Part shown: piece by piece, positions 23,182 through 34,484 of the stretch
How positions within the stretch are numbered: the stretch's first letter is position 1
Layout: each line of letters opens with the position of its first letter
Assembly (NCBI GenBank): GCA_902556205.1
Contig: CACDVH010000001.1
Location: 124,001-188,000 of the forward strand
DNA from: an uncultured Gammaproteobacteria bacterium
GTDB lineage: Bacteria > Pseudomonadota > Gammaproteobacteria > PS1 > Pseudothioglobaceae
DNA length: 64,000 nucleotides
Direction: 5' to 3'
Position numbers and translations under genes: made by a program
Notes under the pieces: generated by a model
What the model saw: the letters and a program-made list of their open reading frames with translations, nothing else
Told to the model about the DNA's origin: nothing
The model's database searches: none

Positions 23182-24001
23182 GAAAGGGTCAATTAATAAA
23201 CTTAATCAAGCTGGACTTGGGTTGAGATTTGGCGCGATAGCGGGACTCCTTTTTCTTCATATACCTTTATTACTTATAATTCTATATGCTTTTACTACTG
23301 AAGATAAATCCTATCAGTTCCCACCCCCTGGCTATACTCTTAAATGGTTTGAAGTTGTATTAAATAGGCAAGACATTTGGAATGCTGTGGGATTATCAAT
23401 GCGTATTGCAATTATCTCTACATTTGTAGCAATAATTCTTGGAACCCTAGCAGCTGGGGCTCTTTACAAGAAATCTTTCTTTGGTAAAAGCTCAATAACT
23501 ATTTTGATTATTTTGCCAATTGCACTTCCTGGAATAATTACTGGAATATCTTTAAGAAGCACCTTTGGTGTGATGGGGATTCCTTTTAGTACATGGACTA
23601 TTATTATTGGACATGCTACTTTCTGCATGGTAGTTGTCTATAACAATGTTGTAGCAAGACTAAGAAGAACATCGCCAAATTTAATTCAGGCATCGATGGA
23701 TCTTGGAGCAAACAACCTACAAACATTTTTTTATGTTATTCTTCCTAATATGGGCACAGCCATACTTGCTGGGGGTATGTTAGCTTTTGCATTGTCTTTT
23801 GATGAAGTTATTGTAACTACCTTTACTGCTGGACAACAAACAACCCTTCCAATATGGATGTTTTCAGAATTAATAAGGCCAAGGCAAAGACCAATAACAA
23901 ATGTTGTAGCTGTTTTTATTATGTTTATAACCTTTATACCTATTGTTTTTGCGAGTTATATGGCAAGTAAAACATCTGAGTCTGAAGGGTCAACAAAATA
24001 A
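23147..24001 (+). CDS. PotC-like ABC transporter permease
   Basis: Multi-TM; LIQASMDLGANNLQTFFYVILPNMGTAILAG EAA-loop. Confidence 0.9.
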   Translation: MQKEWEHLMLFKKGSINKLNQAGLGLRFGAIAGLLFLHIPLLLIILYAFTTEDKSYQFPPPGYTLKWFEVVLNRQDIWNAVGLSMRIAIISTFVAIILGTLAAGALYKKSFFGKSSITILIILPIALPGIITGISLRSTFGVMGIPFSTWTIIIGHATFCMVVVYNNVVARLRRTSPNLIQASMDLGANNLQTFFYVILPNMGTAILAGGMLAFALSFDEVIVTTFTAGQQTTLPIWMFSELIRPRQRPITNVVAVFIMFITFIPIVFASYMASKTSESEGSTK

Positions 24002-24022
24002 TGAATTTCAAAAGGAGTAAAT

Positions 24023-25453
24023 ATGAAAATCAAACAATTAATCAATAATGAACTAGTTTTAGGAGATGGGCCAAAAGAGAAAATAATAAACCCGTTTAAC
24101 TCTGAAATAATTACAGAGATACCTCAATCTTCAGTTGAACAGGTTGAGCTTGCAGTCCAATCTGCCAAATCTGCCTTTACTTCATGGTCTCAAACCACTC
24201 CAGCTGATAGGTCTGCAATGCTTCTCAAGGTTGCAGATATGATTGAGGAGAATGCTGAAGAAATAGCAAGAATTGAGTCGTTGAATTGTGGAAAACCATA
24301 TCATTTAGTTTTAAATGATGAGGTTCCAGGCGTTGCAGATGTCTTTAGATTTAATGCTGCAGCCTGCAGAACAATGCAAGGCTTAGCTGCAGGAGAGTAT
24401 CTCGAGGGTTTTACAAGCATGATTCGAAGAGATCCAATAGGAGTGGTTGGTTCAATTGCTCCATGGAACTATCCCCTAATGATGGCTGCATGGAAGTTAG
24501 CACCAGCTCTAGCTACTGGCAACACTATAGTTCTTAAGCCATCTGAGCAAACTCCACTTACAGCTCTTTATATAGTAGATATTCTTGCAGAAATTTTTCC
24601 TAAGGGGGTTGTAAATGTTATTTATGGAATTGGCGAAACTGTTGGTTCAGCGCTTATAAATAATCCAAATGTTCAGATGATTTCATTAACAGGTGACGTA
24701 AGTACTGGAAAGAAAGTTCTTGAAGCTGCAAGCCATAGTATTAAAAAAACACATTTAGAATTAGGTGGTAAAGCTCCAGTCATAGTTTTTGATGATGCTG
24801 ATATAGAGCTTCTAATCGAGGGAGTTAAGGATTTTGGATATTACAATGCTGGACAAGATTGCACAGCTGCTTGCAGAATGTTTGTAGATAAGAAAATCTA
24901 TGAAAAAGTTGTTTCTGAATTAACCTCTGCAGTGAATACCATTGGATATGCTAATGATGATGATAGTAAAAATGATATACCACCTTTAATTACTGCTGAA
25001 CATTTAGATAGGGTTTCTGGATTCATTGAAAAGGCAAAGTCCTCTAAGAATACAGAAATTACCACTGGTGGCTATGCAAGAGAAGGCAAGGGTAATTTTT
25101 ATACTCCAACAGTAGTTGCAGGAGCAAGTCATAGTGATGAAATTGTTCAAAAAGAAGTATTTGGACCTGTAGTTTCAGTAACACCTTTTTCAGATGTAGA
25201 GGATGCTATTGGGTGGGCTAATGATTCACCGTATGGTTTGGCATCATCAGTTTGGACAAAGGATATTTCAAAAGGGATGTCAACTGCGGCAAGACTTCAG
25301 TATGGATGCACATGGGTTAATACTCATTTCATGCTTGCATCTGAGATGCCGCATGGTGGTGTCAAAACTTCTGGCTATGGAAACGATTTGTCTATCTACT
25401 CACTAGAAGACTATACAAGTATTAGGCATGTCATGGTTAACATAGGGGCGTAA
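24023..25453 (+). CDS. NAD-dependent aldehyde dehydrogenase (aminobutyraldehyde/betaine aldehyde dehydrogenase-like)
   Basis: [42 protein letters not shown]; operonic with the Pot-type importer. Confidence 0.88.
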   Translation: MKIKQLINNELVLGDGPKEKIINPFNSEIITEIPQSSVEQVELAVQSAKSAFTSWSQTTPADRSAMLLKVADMIEENAEEIARIESLNCGKPYHLVLNDEVPGVADVFRFNAAACRTMQGLAAGEYLEGFTSMIRRDPIGVVGSIAPWNYPLMMAAWKLAPALATGNTIVLKPSEQTPLTALYIVDILAEIFPKGVVNVIYGIGETVGSALINNPNVQMISLTGDVSTGKKVLEAASHSIKKTHLELGGKAPVIVFDDADIELLIEGVKDFGYYNAGQDCTAACRMFVDKKIYEKVVSELTSAVNTIGYANDDDSKNDIPPLITAEHLDRVSGFIEKAKSSKNTEITTGGYAREGKGNFYTPTVVAGASHSDEIVQKEVFGPVVSVTPFSDVEDAIGWANDSPYGLASSVWTKDISKGMSTAARLQYGCTWVNTHFMLASEMPHGGVKTSGYGNDLSIYSLEDYTSIRHVMVNIGA

Positions 25454-25481
25454 TTCCAACTTAAAATCCTGTTAAAAGTTT

Positions 25482-25510
25482 GACTGCGTCGCAGTCTATT
25501 TCCTTTTTTC
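25482..25510 (+). terminator. Candidate terminator hairpin
   Basis: GACTGC-GTC-GCAGTC followed by TATTTCCTTTTTT. Confidence 0.6.
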
Positions 25511-25611
25511 AGGATAAAGTCTATTTTTAAAAAAATTCAATAGAAACCATCAATTTTTTTGATTGAGTTAAACTATTTTTTGAACTATCATGAGAGAACT
25601 AGGTTCAATGT

Positions 25612-27180
25612 TTGATTGAATTGATAAAGAAGATTGAGGTTTCTATGCCAAGTCAAAAAAGAGGAAAAGGAGGTCGTTCGGCAAAAATTGCACAACGAAA
25701 AAAATCAGAGCAGATTGATCCTCCAAGATATTTAACGCGAAATATCAAGTGTTATGACATGCTGAGCGAAGAAGAGCTATCAAAAATTGATGATCATGTA
25801 GATTGGATTCTTAAAGAGGTTGGTCTCGAGTTTTGGGATGATCAAGAGTCATTAAGCTTATTCAAAGAAGCGGGCGCAACCGTTAAAGGAAGCCACGTAA
25901 GGTTTGATAAAGGCCTGATACAAAATCTTTGTAAAACTGCTCCAAGTGAATTTGAAATGCTTGCCAGAAACCCCAAAAGGTCAACGATATTTGGGGGCAA
26001 TAAATTGGTCCTAGGCCCCGCGTATGGCTCTCCTTTTGTATATGATCTCAAGGGTGGGAGGCGGCAAGGCAACATGCAAGATTTCAATAACCTGATAAAG
26101 CTTTCACATATGAGTCCATGGCTTCATCACACTAGCGGAACCAACTGCGAGCCAGTTGATATTCCTGTTAATAAACGCCATCTGGATATGGTTTATTCAC
26201 ATATTAAGTATTCTGATAAGCCTTTTATGGGCTCAGTAACTGCACTTGATAGAGTAGAAGACTCAATCAATATGGCTCGTATTGTTTTTGGCGACGATGT
26301 CCTGGATAAAAACTGCGTTATTCAGGGGAATATTAATGTTAATTCCCCTTTGGTCTATGACAAAACAATGACTGATGCTTTAAAAGGCTACGCAAGAGCT
26401 AACCAAGGTGTTGTCATAACGCCATTTATTTTAGGCGGTGCAATGTCACCAGTCACGATGCCAGCTGCTATTGCCCAAGCGCATGCAGAAACACTGGTTG
26501 GAGTTGCTCTCACACAGCTAGTAAGGCCAGGATCTAGCGCAGTTTATGGAAACTTCTTGACAACAATGGATTTGAAGTCAGGAGCACCTACTTTTGGAAC
26601 GGCTGAGTCAAGTCTTGCAACCTATGCGGTTGGACAGATGGCAAGAAGAGTCCGTTTGCCATTTAGAGCGGGCGGTCACTATACTGCTTCAAAGGTCGCT
26701 GATGCACAGGCTATGCAAGAGTCAGTGGATTCAATGTATCCGGCAATTCTTGCTGGTGCTAACTTTATGCACCAGGCTGCTGGCTGGCTTGAAGGAGGGC
26801 TAGTTGTTGGTTATGAAAAGTTCATACTTGACTGTGATCGACTTGGGATGCTTCATCGTATGTTTGAGGGGCTGACTATAGATGAGAATTCTCTAGCGAC
26901 TAGTGCCTTTAAGGAAAATGCACCTGGTGAGAATTTCTTGGGAACACAGCATACAGCTGAAAACTTTGAAACTGCAAACTATCGAGCAGAGCTTCCTGAT
27001 AACAACTCCTATGAGCAGTGGGTGGAAGATGGATCGAAAGATTCTGAGCAAAGAGCTTATGAGCGTTGGAATCAGATGTTAGAGGAGTATGAAGAGCCAC
27101 CTCTAGATGAGTCTATAGACGAGGCCTTGATAGACTATATGGCCAAGAAAAAAGAAAGTATGGCGGATGAGTGGTATTAG
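25612..27180 (+). CDS. MttB-family (non-pyrrolysine) trimethylamine/betaine methyltransferase homologue
   Basis: GQMARRVRLPFRAGGHYTASKVADAQAMQES, LGGAMSPVTMPAAIAQAHAETL; ORF uninterrupted by TAG. Start may be ATG at 25645. Confidence 0.85.
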   Translation: MIELIKKIEVSMPSQKRGKGGRSAKIAQRKKSEQIDPPRYLTRNIKCYDMLSEEELSKIDDHVDWILKEVGLEFWDDQESLSLFKEAGATVKGSHVRFDKGLIQNLCKTAPSEFEMLARNPKRSTIFGGNKLVLGPAYGSPFVYDLKGGRRQGNMQDFNNLIKLSHMSPWLHHTSGTNCEPVDIPVNKRHLDMVYSHIKYSDKPFMGSVTALDRVEDSINMARIVFGDDVLDKNCVIQGNINVNSPLVYDKTMTDALKGYARANQGVVITPFILGGAMSPVTMPAAIAQAHAETLVGVALTQLVRPGSSAVYGNFLTTMDLKSGAPTFGTAESSLATYAVGQMARRVRLPFRAGGHYTASKVADAQAMQESVDSMYPAILAGANFMHQAAGWLEGGLVVGYEKFILDCDRLGMLHRMFEGLTIDENSLATSAFKENAPGENFLGTQHTAENFETANYRAELPDNNSYEQWVEDGSKDSEQRAYERWNQMLEEYEEPPLDESIDEALIDYMAKKKESMADEWY

Positions 27181-28655
27181 ACTTTATCCCCGACTGCGCG
27201 GCTGATTCCTTCTGGAGCAGGTAGTTTTTTGTGCGCGTTATAAATGCGCTCCATTCTATCCAGGACTATATCGCTAGGCATGCTTGCACCTCTTGTTTTT
27301 AAGTCTACATGAATCAACATATGTTCAGCAGTTGCCAGCAGCCTTCCATCGTCATGATGAAGCCAGTGAAAGAGGTGAAGTTTTTTATTTTGACCAACAA
27401 TCACTTGTGTTTTTGAATAGATTTTTTCTCCAATCAGCACTTCATCCAGATGTCTGATATGAGTTTCTACTGTAAAGTAAGAGCCTACATTGGCAATATA
27501 TCCTTCATCAACTCCAATAATCTTCATTAACTCCGTTGTTGCCTCAGAGAAACAATCAAGGTAGCGCGCCTCAGTCATGTGGTCATTATAATCTGCCCAA
27601 TCCTTAGGTATGTAAGTCGAATAAGTATCAATGGGCTGTGATAAATTAAGCTCCGAAAATTCTAGTTTTTTTACTGAGCTCGATAGAGCCTCATCGTATT
27701 CTTTTAAAACATTTCCAGCACCCCATCGATTCTCTTTAAGTGCTTTTAAAAAATCAACCAAGTTGTCATCTCGCTTCTGCATTAGTTCATCAATACTATA
27801 CTGCCCAGATTGAGCATCAGATTGGTTTGACACCTTGTCAACGAGCTCATCAGTGAACTCAGGAACATCCATTAGGTGAGTCCAAGGCCATTCAAGACAT
27901 GGACCAAATTGAGAAATAAAATGACGCATGCCGGCTTCACCACCGGCTAACCTGTAAGTTTCAAAAAGACCCATCTGAGCCCACCTTAAGCCAAATCCAT
28001 AACGAATTGCATCATCAATTTCCTCCGTTGTCGCAACATTATCATTAACTAGCCACAAAGCCTCTCTCCAAACTGACTCAAGCAGTCTGTCTGCAATAAA
28101 GGCAGGTATCTCTTTTTTAATATGAAGAGGAAACATCCCTATATGTGTAAAAATAGTTGAGGCTTTTTCGATCACTTCATGAGATGTTTGCTTTCCGCCC
28201 ACTAGCTCTACTAGTGGCAATAGATAAACTGGATTAAATGGATGTGCAACTATCAGCCGCTCTGGATGTTTCATTTCTGACTGCAGATCTGAGGGCAGTA
28301 TTCCTGAAGTTGACGAAGTGATAATTAAATCTTTAGAGCCATTAGATTCAATTTCATCATAAACAGATTGCTTTGCAGAGAGTCTTTCTGGAACTGCTTC
28401 AATTATTATGTCTGAAGATTTAGCAACATCAGATACTGCTGTTGCAAATGCAAGACTACCCTTCTCGGGGAGCTTTGACTTGAGTAAGTTTTTGTATGCC
28501 CTTTCAGCATTTTGAATAACTTTATCGACGTTTGTAGGAGCATCTTTTGAAGGATCAAATACACAAACATTAACACCATTTAGAAGAAGACGAGCTATCC
28601 ATCCACTTCCAATAACGCCCGCTCCAATAACACCTGCAGACTTTATCTGAGCCAT
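27177..28655 (-). CDS. L-carnitine dehydrogenase-type 3-hydroxyacyl dehydrogenase fused to hotdog thioesterase
   Basis: GVIGAGVIGSGWIARLLLNGVNVCVFD, HPFNPVYLLPLVELVGG; C-terminal about 150 aa hotdog-like (DHMTEARYLDCFSEATTELM). Confidence 0.85.
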   Translation of the reverse strand: MAQIKSAGVIGAGVIGSGWIARLLLNGVNVCVFDPSKDAPTNVDKVIQNAERAYKNLLKSKLPEKGSLAFATAVSDVAKSSDIIIEAVPERLSAKQSVYDEIESNGSKDLIITSSTSGILPSDLQSEMKHPERLIVAHPFNPVYLLPLVELVGGKQTSHEVIEKASTIFTHIGMFPLHIKKEIPAFIADRLLESVWREALWLVNDNVATTEEIDDAIRYGFGLRWAQMGLFETYRLAGGEAGMRHFISQFGPCLEWPWTHLMDVPEFTDELVDKVSNQSDAQSGQYSIDELMQKRDDNLVDFLKALKENRWGAGNVLKEYDEALSSSVKKLEFSELNLSQPIDTYSTYIPKDWADYNDHMTEARYLDCFSEATTELMKIIGVDEGYIANVGSYFTVETHIRHLDEVLIGEKIYSKTQVIVGQNKKLHLFHWLHHDDGRLLATAEHMLIHVDLKTRGASMPSDIVLDRMERIYNAHKKLPAPEGISRAVGDKV

Positions 28656-28657
28656 AC

Positions 28658-29569
28658 TTAACCCCAGCGCTTCTCTAATTTTAAGTTCTTACGAACTTGC
28701 TCAGGGCCGAGTAAAGTGCACCCCATTCCTTCAGCTGTTTGAACTGCTTTTTTAACTAGATCACCGTTCGTAGCAAGAACTCCTTTCTTGAGATATATAT
28801 TATCTTCTAAACCAACACGTATATTGCCACCCGCAAGAACTGCCATGGCTACAAAAGGTAACTGATTTCTACTAATTGAAAAGGCTGAAAAAGTCCAATC
28901 TTTGGGAATACTTGAAGTCATCGCTAAGAATGTATGCATATCATCTGGAGCGCCCCATGGGATTCCCATGCAGAGCTGAATCATTACCGGATCATCAATT
29001 AATCCTTGGTTCTTGAGCCATATTGCCAGTTGTAAATGACCTGTATCAAAACATTCAATCTCAGGCCTGACTCCAAGCGCCTGAACCTGACGAGCCATTT
29101 CTTGAAGAACAGACGAGGTGTTGGTCATTACATAATCACCATGACCAAAATTCATTGTGCCACAATCAATGGTACAAATTTCTGGAAGGAGATTGCGTAC
29201 ATGTTCCAGTCTTTCTGTTGCTCCAACCATGTCAGTGCCAGCTTCATTTAGAGGAAAAGGCTTTTCAGCTGATCCAAAAACAATATCACCACCCATTCCA
29301 GCAGTAAAGTTGATGACCATGTCAACGTTTGATTTCTTGATTATGTCGATCACCTGACTATAGAGATCAGGATCACGAGCTGGGACACCTGTTTTAGGAT
29401 CTCGAACATGAATGTGAACAATTGCTGCACCAGCTTCAGCTGCTTCGATGCAAGAATCGGCAATTTGCTGCGGCGTAATAGGAACCTTATCAGATCTTCC
29501 AGTTGTGTCACCTGAGCCGGTAACAGCACAAGTAATAAAGACTTCTCTCGATGGTTGCAGGTTTGTCAT
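28658..29569 (-). CDS. BKACE (DUF849) family, dehydrocarnitine cleavage enzyme-like
   Basis: EVFITCAVTGSGDTTGRSDKVPITPQQIADSCIEAAEAGAAIVHIHVRDPKTG; adjacent to carnitine dehydrogenase fusion. Confidence 0.85.
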   Translation of the reverse strand: MTNLQPSREVFITCAVTGSGDTTGRSDKVPITPQQIADSCIEAAEAGAAIVHIHVRDPKTGVPARDPDLYSQVIDIIKKSNVDMVINFTAGMGGDIVFGSAEKPFPLNEAGTDMVGATERLEHVRNLLPEICTIDCGTMNFGHGDYVMTNTSSVLQEMARQVQALGVRPEIECFDTGHLQLAIWLKNQGLIDDPVMIQLCMGIPWGAPDDMHTFLAMTSSIPKDWTFSAFSISRNQLPFVAMAVLAGGNIRVGLEDNIYLKKGVLATNGDLVKKAVQTAEGMGCTLLGPEQVRKNLKLEKRWG

Positions 29570-29645
29570 ATTCTTCTCCCCTTAAATAGAAATTTGAATT
29601 TTATTTCAAAATTCACATTAAACAATAGTTAATTAAGTATTTTTT

Positions 29646-29661
29646 TTGCATAGGATTGCAA
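29646..29661. promoter_or_regulatory. Putative LacI-type operator O1a
   Basis: TTGCATAGGATTGCAA; 15/16 match to reverse complement of TTGCAATCGTATGCAA. Confidence 0.75.
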
Positions 29662-29690
29662 CATTATCTTTCAAAGAAAAAACCTTGTGC

Positions 29691-29696
29691 TATAAT
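29691..29696 (+). promoter_or_regulatory. -10 element (extended TGCTATAAT)
   Basis: TATAAT ending 3 bp before operator O2a. Confidence 0.65.
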
Positions 29697-29699
29697 ATT

Positions 29700-29715
29700 T
29701 TGCAATCGTATGCAT
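29700..29715. promoter_or_regulatory. Putative LacI-type operator O2a
   Basis: TTGCAATCGTATGCAT, near-identical to site at 40121; half site TTGCATAC follows at 29717-29724. Confidence 0.8.
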
Positions 29716-29763
29716 TTTGCATACATTCCTTAATTTATAAGAATTAGTTTACACAAGAATATT

Positions 29764-30816
29764 ATGGCAGAAATTGAATTAAAAAATCTTACAAAACGAT
29801 GGGGTAGTTTTGTAGGTGTAGACAACTTTAACCTTACTATACCTGATGAAGAGTTTTTAGTTTTGTTAGGGCCTTCAGGTTGTGGTAAGACAACGACAAT
29901 GAGAATGATTGCTGGCTTAGAGAATGTTACAAGTGGCGAGGTTTTAATTGATGGAAATGTTGTTAACTCCCTTGAGCCAAAAGACCGAGATGTTGCCATG
30001 GTATTTCAATCTTATGCGCTATACCCCAACATGACAGTCTATGAAAATATTCGTTTTCCTTTAAAGGTCAGAAAAATTGATAAATCTCTCCATGATGAGA
30101 AAGTGATGAGAGCCTCAGAAATGGTTGAACTGAATGATTATCTTCACAGAAAACCAGCAGAGCTCTCTGGAGGCCAAAGGCAAAGAGTTGCATTAGCAAG
30201 GGCAATTGTAAGAGAGCCAACAGTCTTTTTGATGGATGAGCCATTATCAAATCTTGATGCTAAATTACGTGTTTCCACTCGTGCACAAATAAAAAATCTA
30301 CAGCACAGTTTAAAAGTTACAACTATTTATGTGACACATGATCAGGTAGAAGCTATGACTTTGGCAGATAGAGTTGTGGTAATGAATGCTGGAATCGTTC
30401 AGCAAGTTGGAACACCTCAAGAAATATACAACAAACCCGCCAATAGTTTCGTAGCCAGCTTTATTGGATCCCCAGCCATGAATCTATTGAAAGGTTCAAT
30501 TTCGGACGGTGTTTTCACATGTGACGGCGTAAAGATTGATGGTCTGAGTAAAAAACATAAGGGTAAGGTTACACTCGGATTTAGAGCTGAGGATGCTGTC
30601 ATTGTTAAGTCAAAAGGTGCAATTTCCGCCCCAGCATTTTCAATGGAGCTTCTTGGAGATATGACAATGGTTTCCATTAAATCTGGAGGAGAGTTGATTT
30701 CAATTAAGTCTGATAAAAATTATCACGTTGATATTGGCTCTGAGGTTATGGCAAATATCTCTGCTAATTTATGCCTATTGTTCGACAGTGAATCAGGACA
30801 AATGCTAGATAACTAG
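29764..30816 (+). CDS. Carbohydrate-type (MalK/UgpC-like) ABC transporter ATPase
   Basis: [63 protein letters not shown]. Confidence 0.92.
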   Translation: MAEIELKNLTKRWGSFVGVDNFNLTIPDEEFLVLLGPSGCGKTTTMRMIAGLENVTSGEVLIDGNVVNSLEPKDRDVAMVFQSYALYPNMTVYENIRFPLKVRKIDKSLHDEKVMRASEMVELNDYLHRKPAELSGGQRQRVALARAIVREPTVFLMDEPLSNLDAKLRVSTRAQIKNLQHSLKVTTIYVTHDQVEAMTLADRVVVMNAGIVQQVGTPQEIYNKPANSFVASFIGSPAMNLLKGSISDGVFTCDGVKIDGLSKKHKGKVTLGFRAEDAVIVKSKGAISAPAFSMELLGDMTMVSIKSGGELISIKSDKNYHVDIGSEVMANISANLCLLFDSESGQMLDN

Positions 30817-30831
30817 AGATGGAGATATAGG

Positions 30832-31317
30832 ATGAGTTATGATGAAAAATCCCAAAAAACCCTTGCAGTAGTTAAGGCAATGGAAGAAGCATTGGGAGCT
30901 AATTCAAATAGTATGGACAAGCACTTTCATAAAGATTTTCGATGGATGGGCAATCAAGGATGTGGAACAAAAAACAATCTTGAAGAGTTTCGAAACAACT
31001 GGCAGCTCCCTTTAAGAGCAGCTTTTACAGATAGAATATACAAAACAGACAAGTTTCTTGTGGACGGTGAATGGGCTTCATGTTTTGGGCACATCGACGC
31101 TGTTCATAGTGGAGAATTCATGGGTATTAAACCTACAAACAAGCGCGTGAAAATTCATTACACAGATTTTTGGGAAGTTAGAGATGGTCTCATTATCGAT
31201 AATTGGGTCAATGTAGATTTCCCCAGTATTCTTGCCCAACTTGGAGTTGATGTTTTTAATGGCCAGGGCTGGGAGGCTTTTGATCGGGGTGAGGCTGAAC
31301 CACCCAAACCTAATTAA
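30832..31317 (+). CDS. SnoaL/NTF2-like protein, single domain
   Basis: [14 protein letters not shown]..., C-terminal [25 protein letters not shown]. Confidence 0.7.
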   Translation: MSYDEKSQKTLAVVKAMEEALGANSNSMDKHFHKDFRWMGNQGCGTKNNLEEFRNNWQLPLRAAFTDRIYKTDKFLVDGEWASCFGHIDAVHSGEFMGIKPTNKRVKIHYTDFWEVRDGLIIDNWVNVDFPSILAQLGVDVFNGQGWEAFDRGEAEPPKPN

Positions 31318-31328
31318 TTGGAATTACT

Positions 31329-32639
31329 ATGGCTATATATTATTTAAAAAAAGGAAAAACTGCTGAAGATAAAGCAATCGACGATGCTCAGGTGAGTGAG
31401 GTAGTTAAAAATACTCTTCAAGTTATTGAAGAAAAAGGCGATGCTGCTGTAAGAGAGTTCTCAGAAAAGTTTGATAATTACTCACCAAAATCATACAAAC
31501 TAAGCTCAGCTGAGATTGATAGTCTTATTGCGAATGTGTCTGATAGAGACATGAAAGACATTAAGTTTGCTCAAGAACAAGTGAGGAACTTTGCACAAGC
31601 TCAAAGAGACTCGATGCAAGATATCGAAGTAGAAACAATGCCAGGCGTTATCCTTGGGCACAAAAATATTCCCGTTCAGTCAGTCGGCTGTTATGTGCCA
31701 GCAGGTAAGTTCCCAATGGTCGCCTCTGCACATATGTCGGTTGTTACTGCTAGTGTTGCCAAGGTTCCTAGGATTGTAGCTTGCACTCCGCCCTATCAAG
31801 GTCAGCCTAATGCAGCGGTCATTGCTGCAATGCACCTTGGTGGAGCCCATGAGATTTATGTGATTGGCGGCATTCAAGCAGTTGGTGCTATGGCCTTAGG
31901 CACTGAAACGATTGCCCCAGTCGATATGCTGGTAGGTCCCGGTAATGCATATGTGGCTGAAGCTAAAAGACAACTTTTTGGACGAGTTGGAATTGATCTT
32001 TTTGCTGGTCCAACAGAGACCATGGTGATTGCAGATGAGACCGTTGATGCTGAATTATGTGCAACTGATCTATTGGGCCAAGCTGAGCATGGCTATAACT
32101 CGCCAGCGGTCCTAGTAACTAATAGTCAGGAGCTTGCAGATGAGACTCTTAATGAGGTTGATCGAATACTCACCATTCTTCCTACAGCTGATACTGCCGG
32201 CGTTAGTTGGGAGGAGTACGGGGAGGTTGTAGTCTGTGATACATATGATGAAATGCTTCAGGTTGCTAATGAGATTGCTTCTGAGCATGTTCAAGTAATG
32301 ACTGATCGTGATGACTGGTTTTTGGATAATATGCACTCTTATGGTGCCTTATTTTTAGGGCCAAGAACTAACGTATCAAATGGTGATAAAGTGATTGGAA
32401 CTAACCATACGCTTCCTACAAAAAAAGCGGGACGTTACACTGGCGGTCTTTGGGTTGGTAAGTATCTTAAAACACATAGCTACCAAAAAATTACAACGGA
32501 TGAAGCTGCTGTCAAGATTGGCAGATACTGCTCAAGACTCTGTATGCTTGAGTCTTTTGTTGGTCACGCAGAGCAGGCTAACATCAGAGTTAGGCGTTAT
32601 GGTGGTGAAGATGTGCCCTATGGCAAAGCTGCTCAATAA
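31329..32639 (+). CDS. Histidinol dehydrogenase superfamily, HpsN (sulfopropanediol dehydrogenase)-like
   Basis: [53 protein letters not shown]; clustered with SDR and LacI regulator instead of his genes. Confidence 0.75.
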   Translation: MAIYYLKKGKTAEDKAIDDAQVSEVVKNTLQVIEEKGDAAVREFSEKFDNYSPKSYKLSSAEIDSLIANVSDRDMKDIKFAQEQVRNFAQAQRDSMQDIEVETMPGVILGHKNIPVQSVGCYVPAGKFPMVASAHMSVVTASVAKVPRIVACTPPYQGQPNAAVIAAMHLGGAHEIYVIGGIQAVGAMALGTETIAPVDMLVGPGNAYVAEAKRQLFGRVGIDLFAGPTETMVIADETVDAELCATDLLGQAEHGYNSPAVLVTNSQELADETLNEVDRILTILPTADTAGVSWEEYGEVVVCDTYDEMLQVANEIASEHVQVMTDRDDWFLDNMHSYGALFLGPRTNVSNGDKVIGTNHTLPTKKAGRYTGGLWVGKYLKTHSYQKITTDEAAVKIGRYCSRLCMLESFVGHAEQANIRVRRYGGEDVPYGKAAQ

Positions 32640-32693
32640 GCCTAGTTTGCAATCAACCAATAAAGCCCTTGTATTTATTAAGGAGCGCAATAA

Positions 32694-33461
32694 ATGATTG
32701 AATTACCTATGACGCCTTCATTGAGACTGGATGGCTTCAGGGCTTTAGTAACTGGTGCTTCATCAGGAATTGGCTTAGGATGTGCAGTTGCTCTGGCTGA
32801 GGCTGGAGCTGATGTTGTCTTAGCCTCAAGAAATATTAAAGCTTTAAATGAAGCAGCTGAGGCAATTATCATGAAAGGATTCAGCGCAGAGACTTTACAG
32901 CTTGATATCTCAGATTTAGTCTCAATCGATACTGTTTTAAAAGACCAAAAGCCTTTTGATGTTTTGGTTAATAGCGCTGGCTTGGGGCGACATACTCCCT
33001 CATTAGAAACATCAGCCGAAGATTTTGATGAGGTAATGGATGTAAATCTTAAGGGCGCATACTTCCTAACACAGTCTATTGCAAAAGCTTTAATTAAAGC
33101 AAAAAAGCCTGGATCGTTGATTAATATATCTTCTCAAATGGGTCATGTCGGTGGGGTTGATCGAGCAGTGTATGCAGCTTCAAAACATGCTGTTGAGGGT
33201 TTTACAAAGGCAATGGCTATTGAGTGGGGGAGGCATCAAATTAGAGTGAACACCATTTGTCCAACATTTATTCGCACACCTTTAACTCAGTCTACATTCG
33301 ATAATCCTGAGCGTAAAAAATGGATTGAGGAGAAAATAAAACTTGGTCGTGTGGGTGAAGTGCAGGACGTGATGGGAGCAGTGGTCTTTCTTGCGTCAGA
33401 GGCATCTAGCATGATCACTGGCTCTGCTTTGATGATTGACGGAGGGTGGACTGCAGACTAA
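32694..33461 (+). CDS. Short-chain dehydrogenase/reductase (gluconate 5-dehydrogenase-like)
   Basis: ALVTGASSGIGLGCAVALAEAGADVV, YAASKHAVEGFTKAMAIEWG. Confidence 0.87.
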   Translation: MIELPMTPSLRLDGFRALVTGASSGIGLGCAVALAEAGADVVLASRNIKALNEAAEAIIMKGFSAETLQLDISDLVSIDTVLKDQKPFDVLVNSAGLGRHTPSLETSAEDFDEVMDVNLKGAYFLTQSIAKALIKAKKPGSLINISSQMGHVGGVDRAVYAASKHAVEGFTKAMAIEWGRHQIRVNTICPTFIRTPLTQSTFDNPERKKWIEEKIKLGRVGEVQDVMGAVVFLASEASSMITGSALMIDGGWTAD

Positions 33462-34474
33462 TGGAAAATAAAAAAGTTACATCATTGGAGGTTGCTAAAT
33501 TAGCGGGAGTTAGCCAGTCCGCTGTTTCTCGCGTGTTTACTCCTGGAGCATCATCTTCTAAAAAAACAAATGAATTGGTTCGTAAGGCAGCTGCAAAGCT
33601 TGGCTATAGGCCAAATGTTCTGGCCCGTTCATTGATAACAGGAAGGTCAAGAATTATTGGGCTTGTTGTGGCCTATCTTGATAATTATTTTTATCCAGAA
33701 GCCTTAGAGCTACTATCCAGTGCTCTTCAAAAGAAAGGGTATCACGTTCTTATATTTATGGCTGGCAACACTGAGGATGATATTGAGGATGCTGTTGATG
33801 AAATACTAGATTATCAAGTTGATGGGATTATAGCTGCATCTGTTTCTATGTCTTCTGACTTAGCTAAAAGATGCGGATCAGCTGGAGTTCCTGTTGTTCT
33901 ATTTAATAGATCACAAGATGATGAAAGATTTTCTGCAGTCACATCTGATAATGAGCTTGGAGGTCAGAAAGTCGCAAGATTTCTTTTGGCAGGTGGCCAC
34001 AAGAAAATTGGATACATTGCGGGTTGGGAAGGCGCTTCTACGCAACGAGATCGAGAAAAAGGATTCGTAACCGAGCTAGCCAGAAATGGACAAGAGCTCT
34101 TTGCCCGTGAAGTTGGAAACTTTAATACTGATGAAGCGAGGCAAGCTGCAAGAAAAATGTTTACTAAAAAAGATTTTCCAGATGCGGTATTCATTGCCAA
34201 TGATGCAATGGCAATTGCAGTGATTGATGTAATTAGGTTTGAGCTTGGATTAAAAGTCCCTGAGCAGGTCTCTGTTGTTGGGTATGACGATGTCCCCATT
34301 TCATCATGGCCAGCCTATGACCTAACAACTGTTCGTCAGCCTGCCAATCGAATGGTAGCAGAAACCGTTTCAATATTAATTGAAAGTATTGAGAACAAGA
34401 CAACAACCGCAAGAAGAATTGAAATTGATGGTCCACTCATGGTGAGAGGGTCAGCAAGAATGTCCGAAAAATAG
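33461..34474 (+). CDS. LacI-family transcriptional regulator
   Basis: TSLEVAKLAGVSQSAVSRVFTPGASSSKKTNELVRKAAAKLGYRPNVLARSL HTH and periplasmic-binding-like domain. ATG overlaps the SDR stop; ORF track extends upstream. Confidence 0.93.
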   Translation: MENKKVTSLEVAKLAGVSQSAVSRVFTPGASSSKKTNELVRKAAAKLGYRPNVLARSLITGRSRIIGLVVAYLDNYFYPEALELLSSALQKKGYHVLIFMAGNTEDDIEDAVDEILDYQVDGIIAASVSMSSDLAKRCGSAGVPVVLFNRSQDDERFSAVTSDNELGGQKVARFLLAGGHKKIGYIAGWEGASTQRDREKGFVTELARNGQELFAREVGNFNTDEARQAARKMFTKKDFPDAVFIANDAMAIAVIDVIRFELGLKVPEQVSVVGYDDVPISSWPAYDLTTVRQPANRMVAETVSILIESIENKTTTARRIEIDGPLMVRGSARMSEK

Positions 34475-34484
34475 GAGATAATTA

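Noticed and set aside
25612-27180. Possibility that the MttB homologues use pyrrolysine
   Set aside because: Both ORFs are full-length for the family without an in-frame TAG, matching the non-Pyl subgroup.
29730-29999. Minus-strand 89-aa ORF over start of the ATPase gene
   Set aside because: Antisense to Walker A-containing CDS with clear family motifs; likely chance ORF.
33964-34299. Minus-strand 111-aa ORF
   Set aside because: Antisense to the LacI regulator; no motif and no RBS context recognised.
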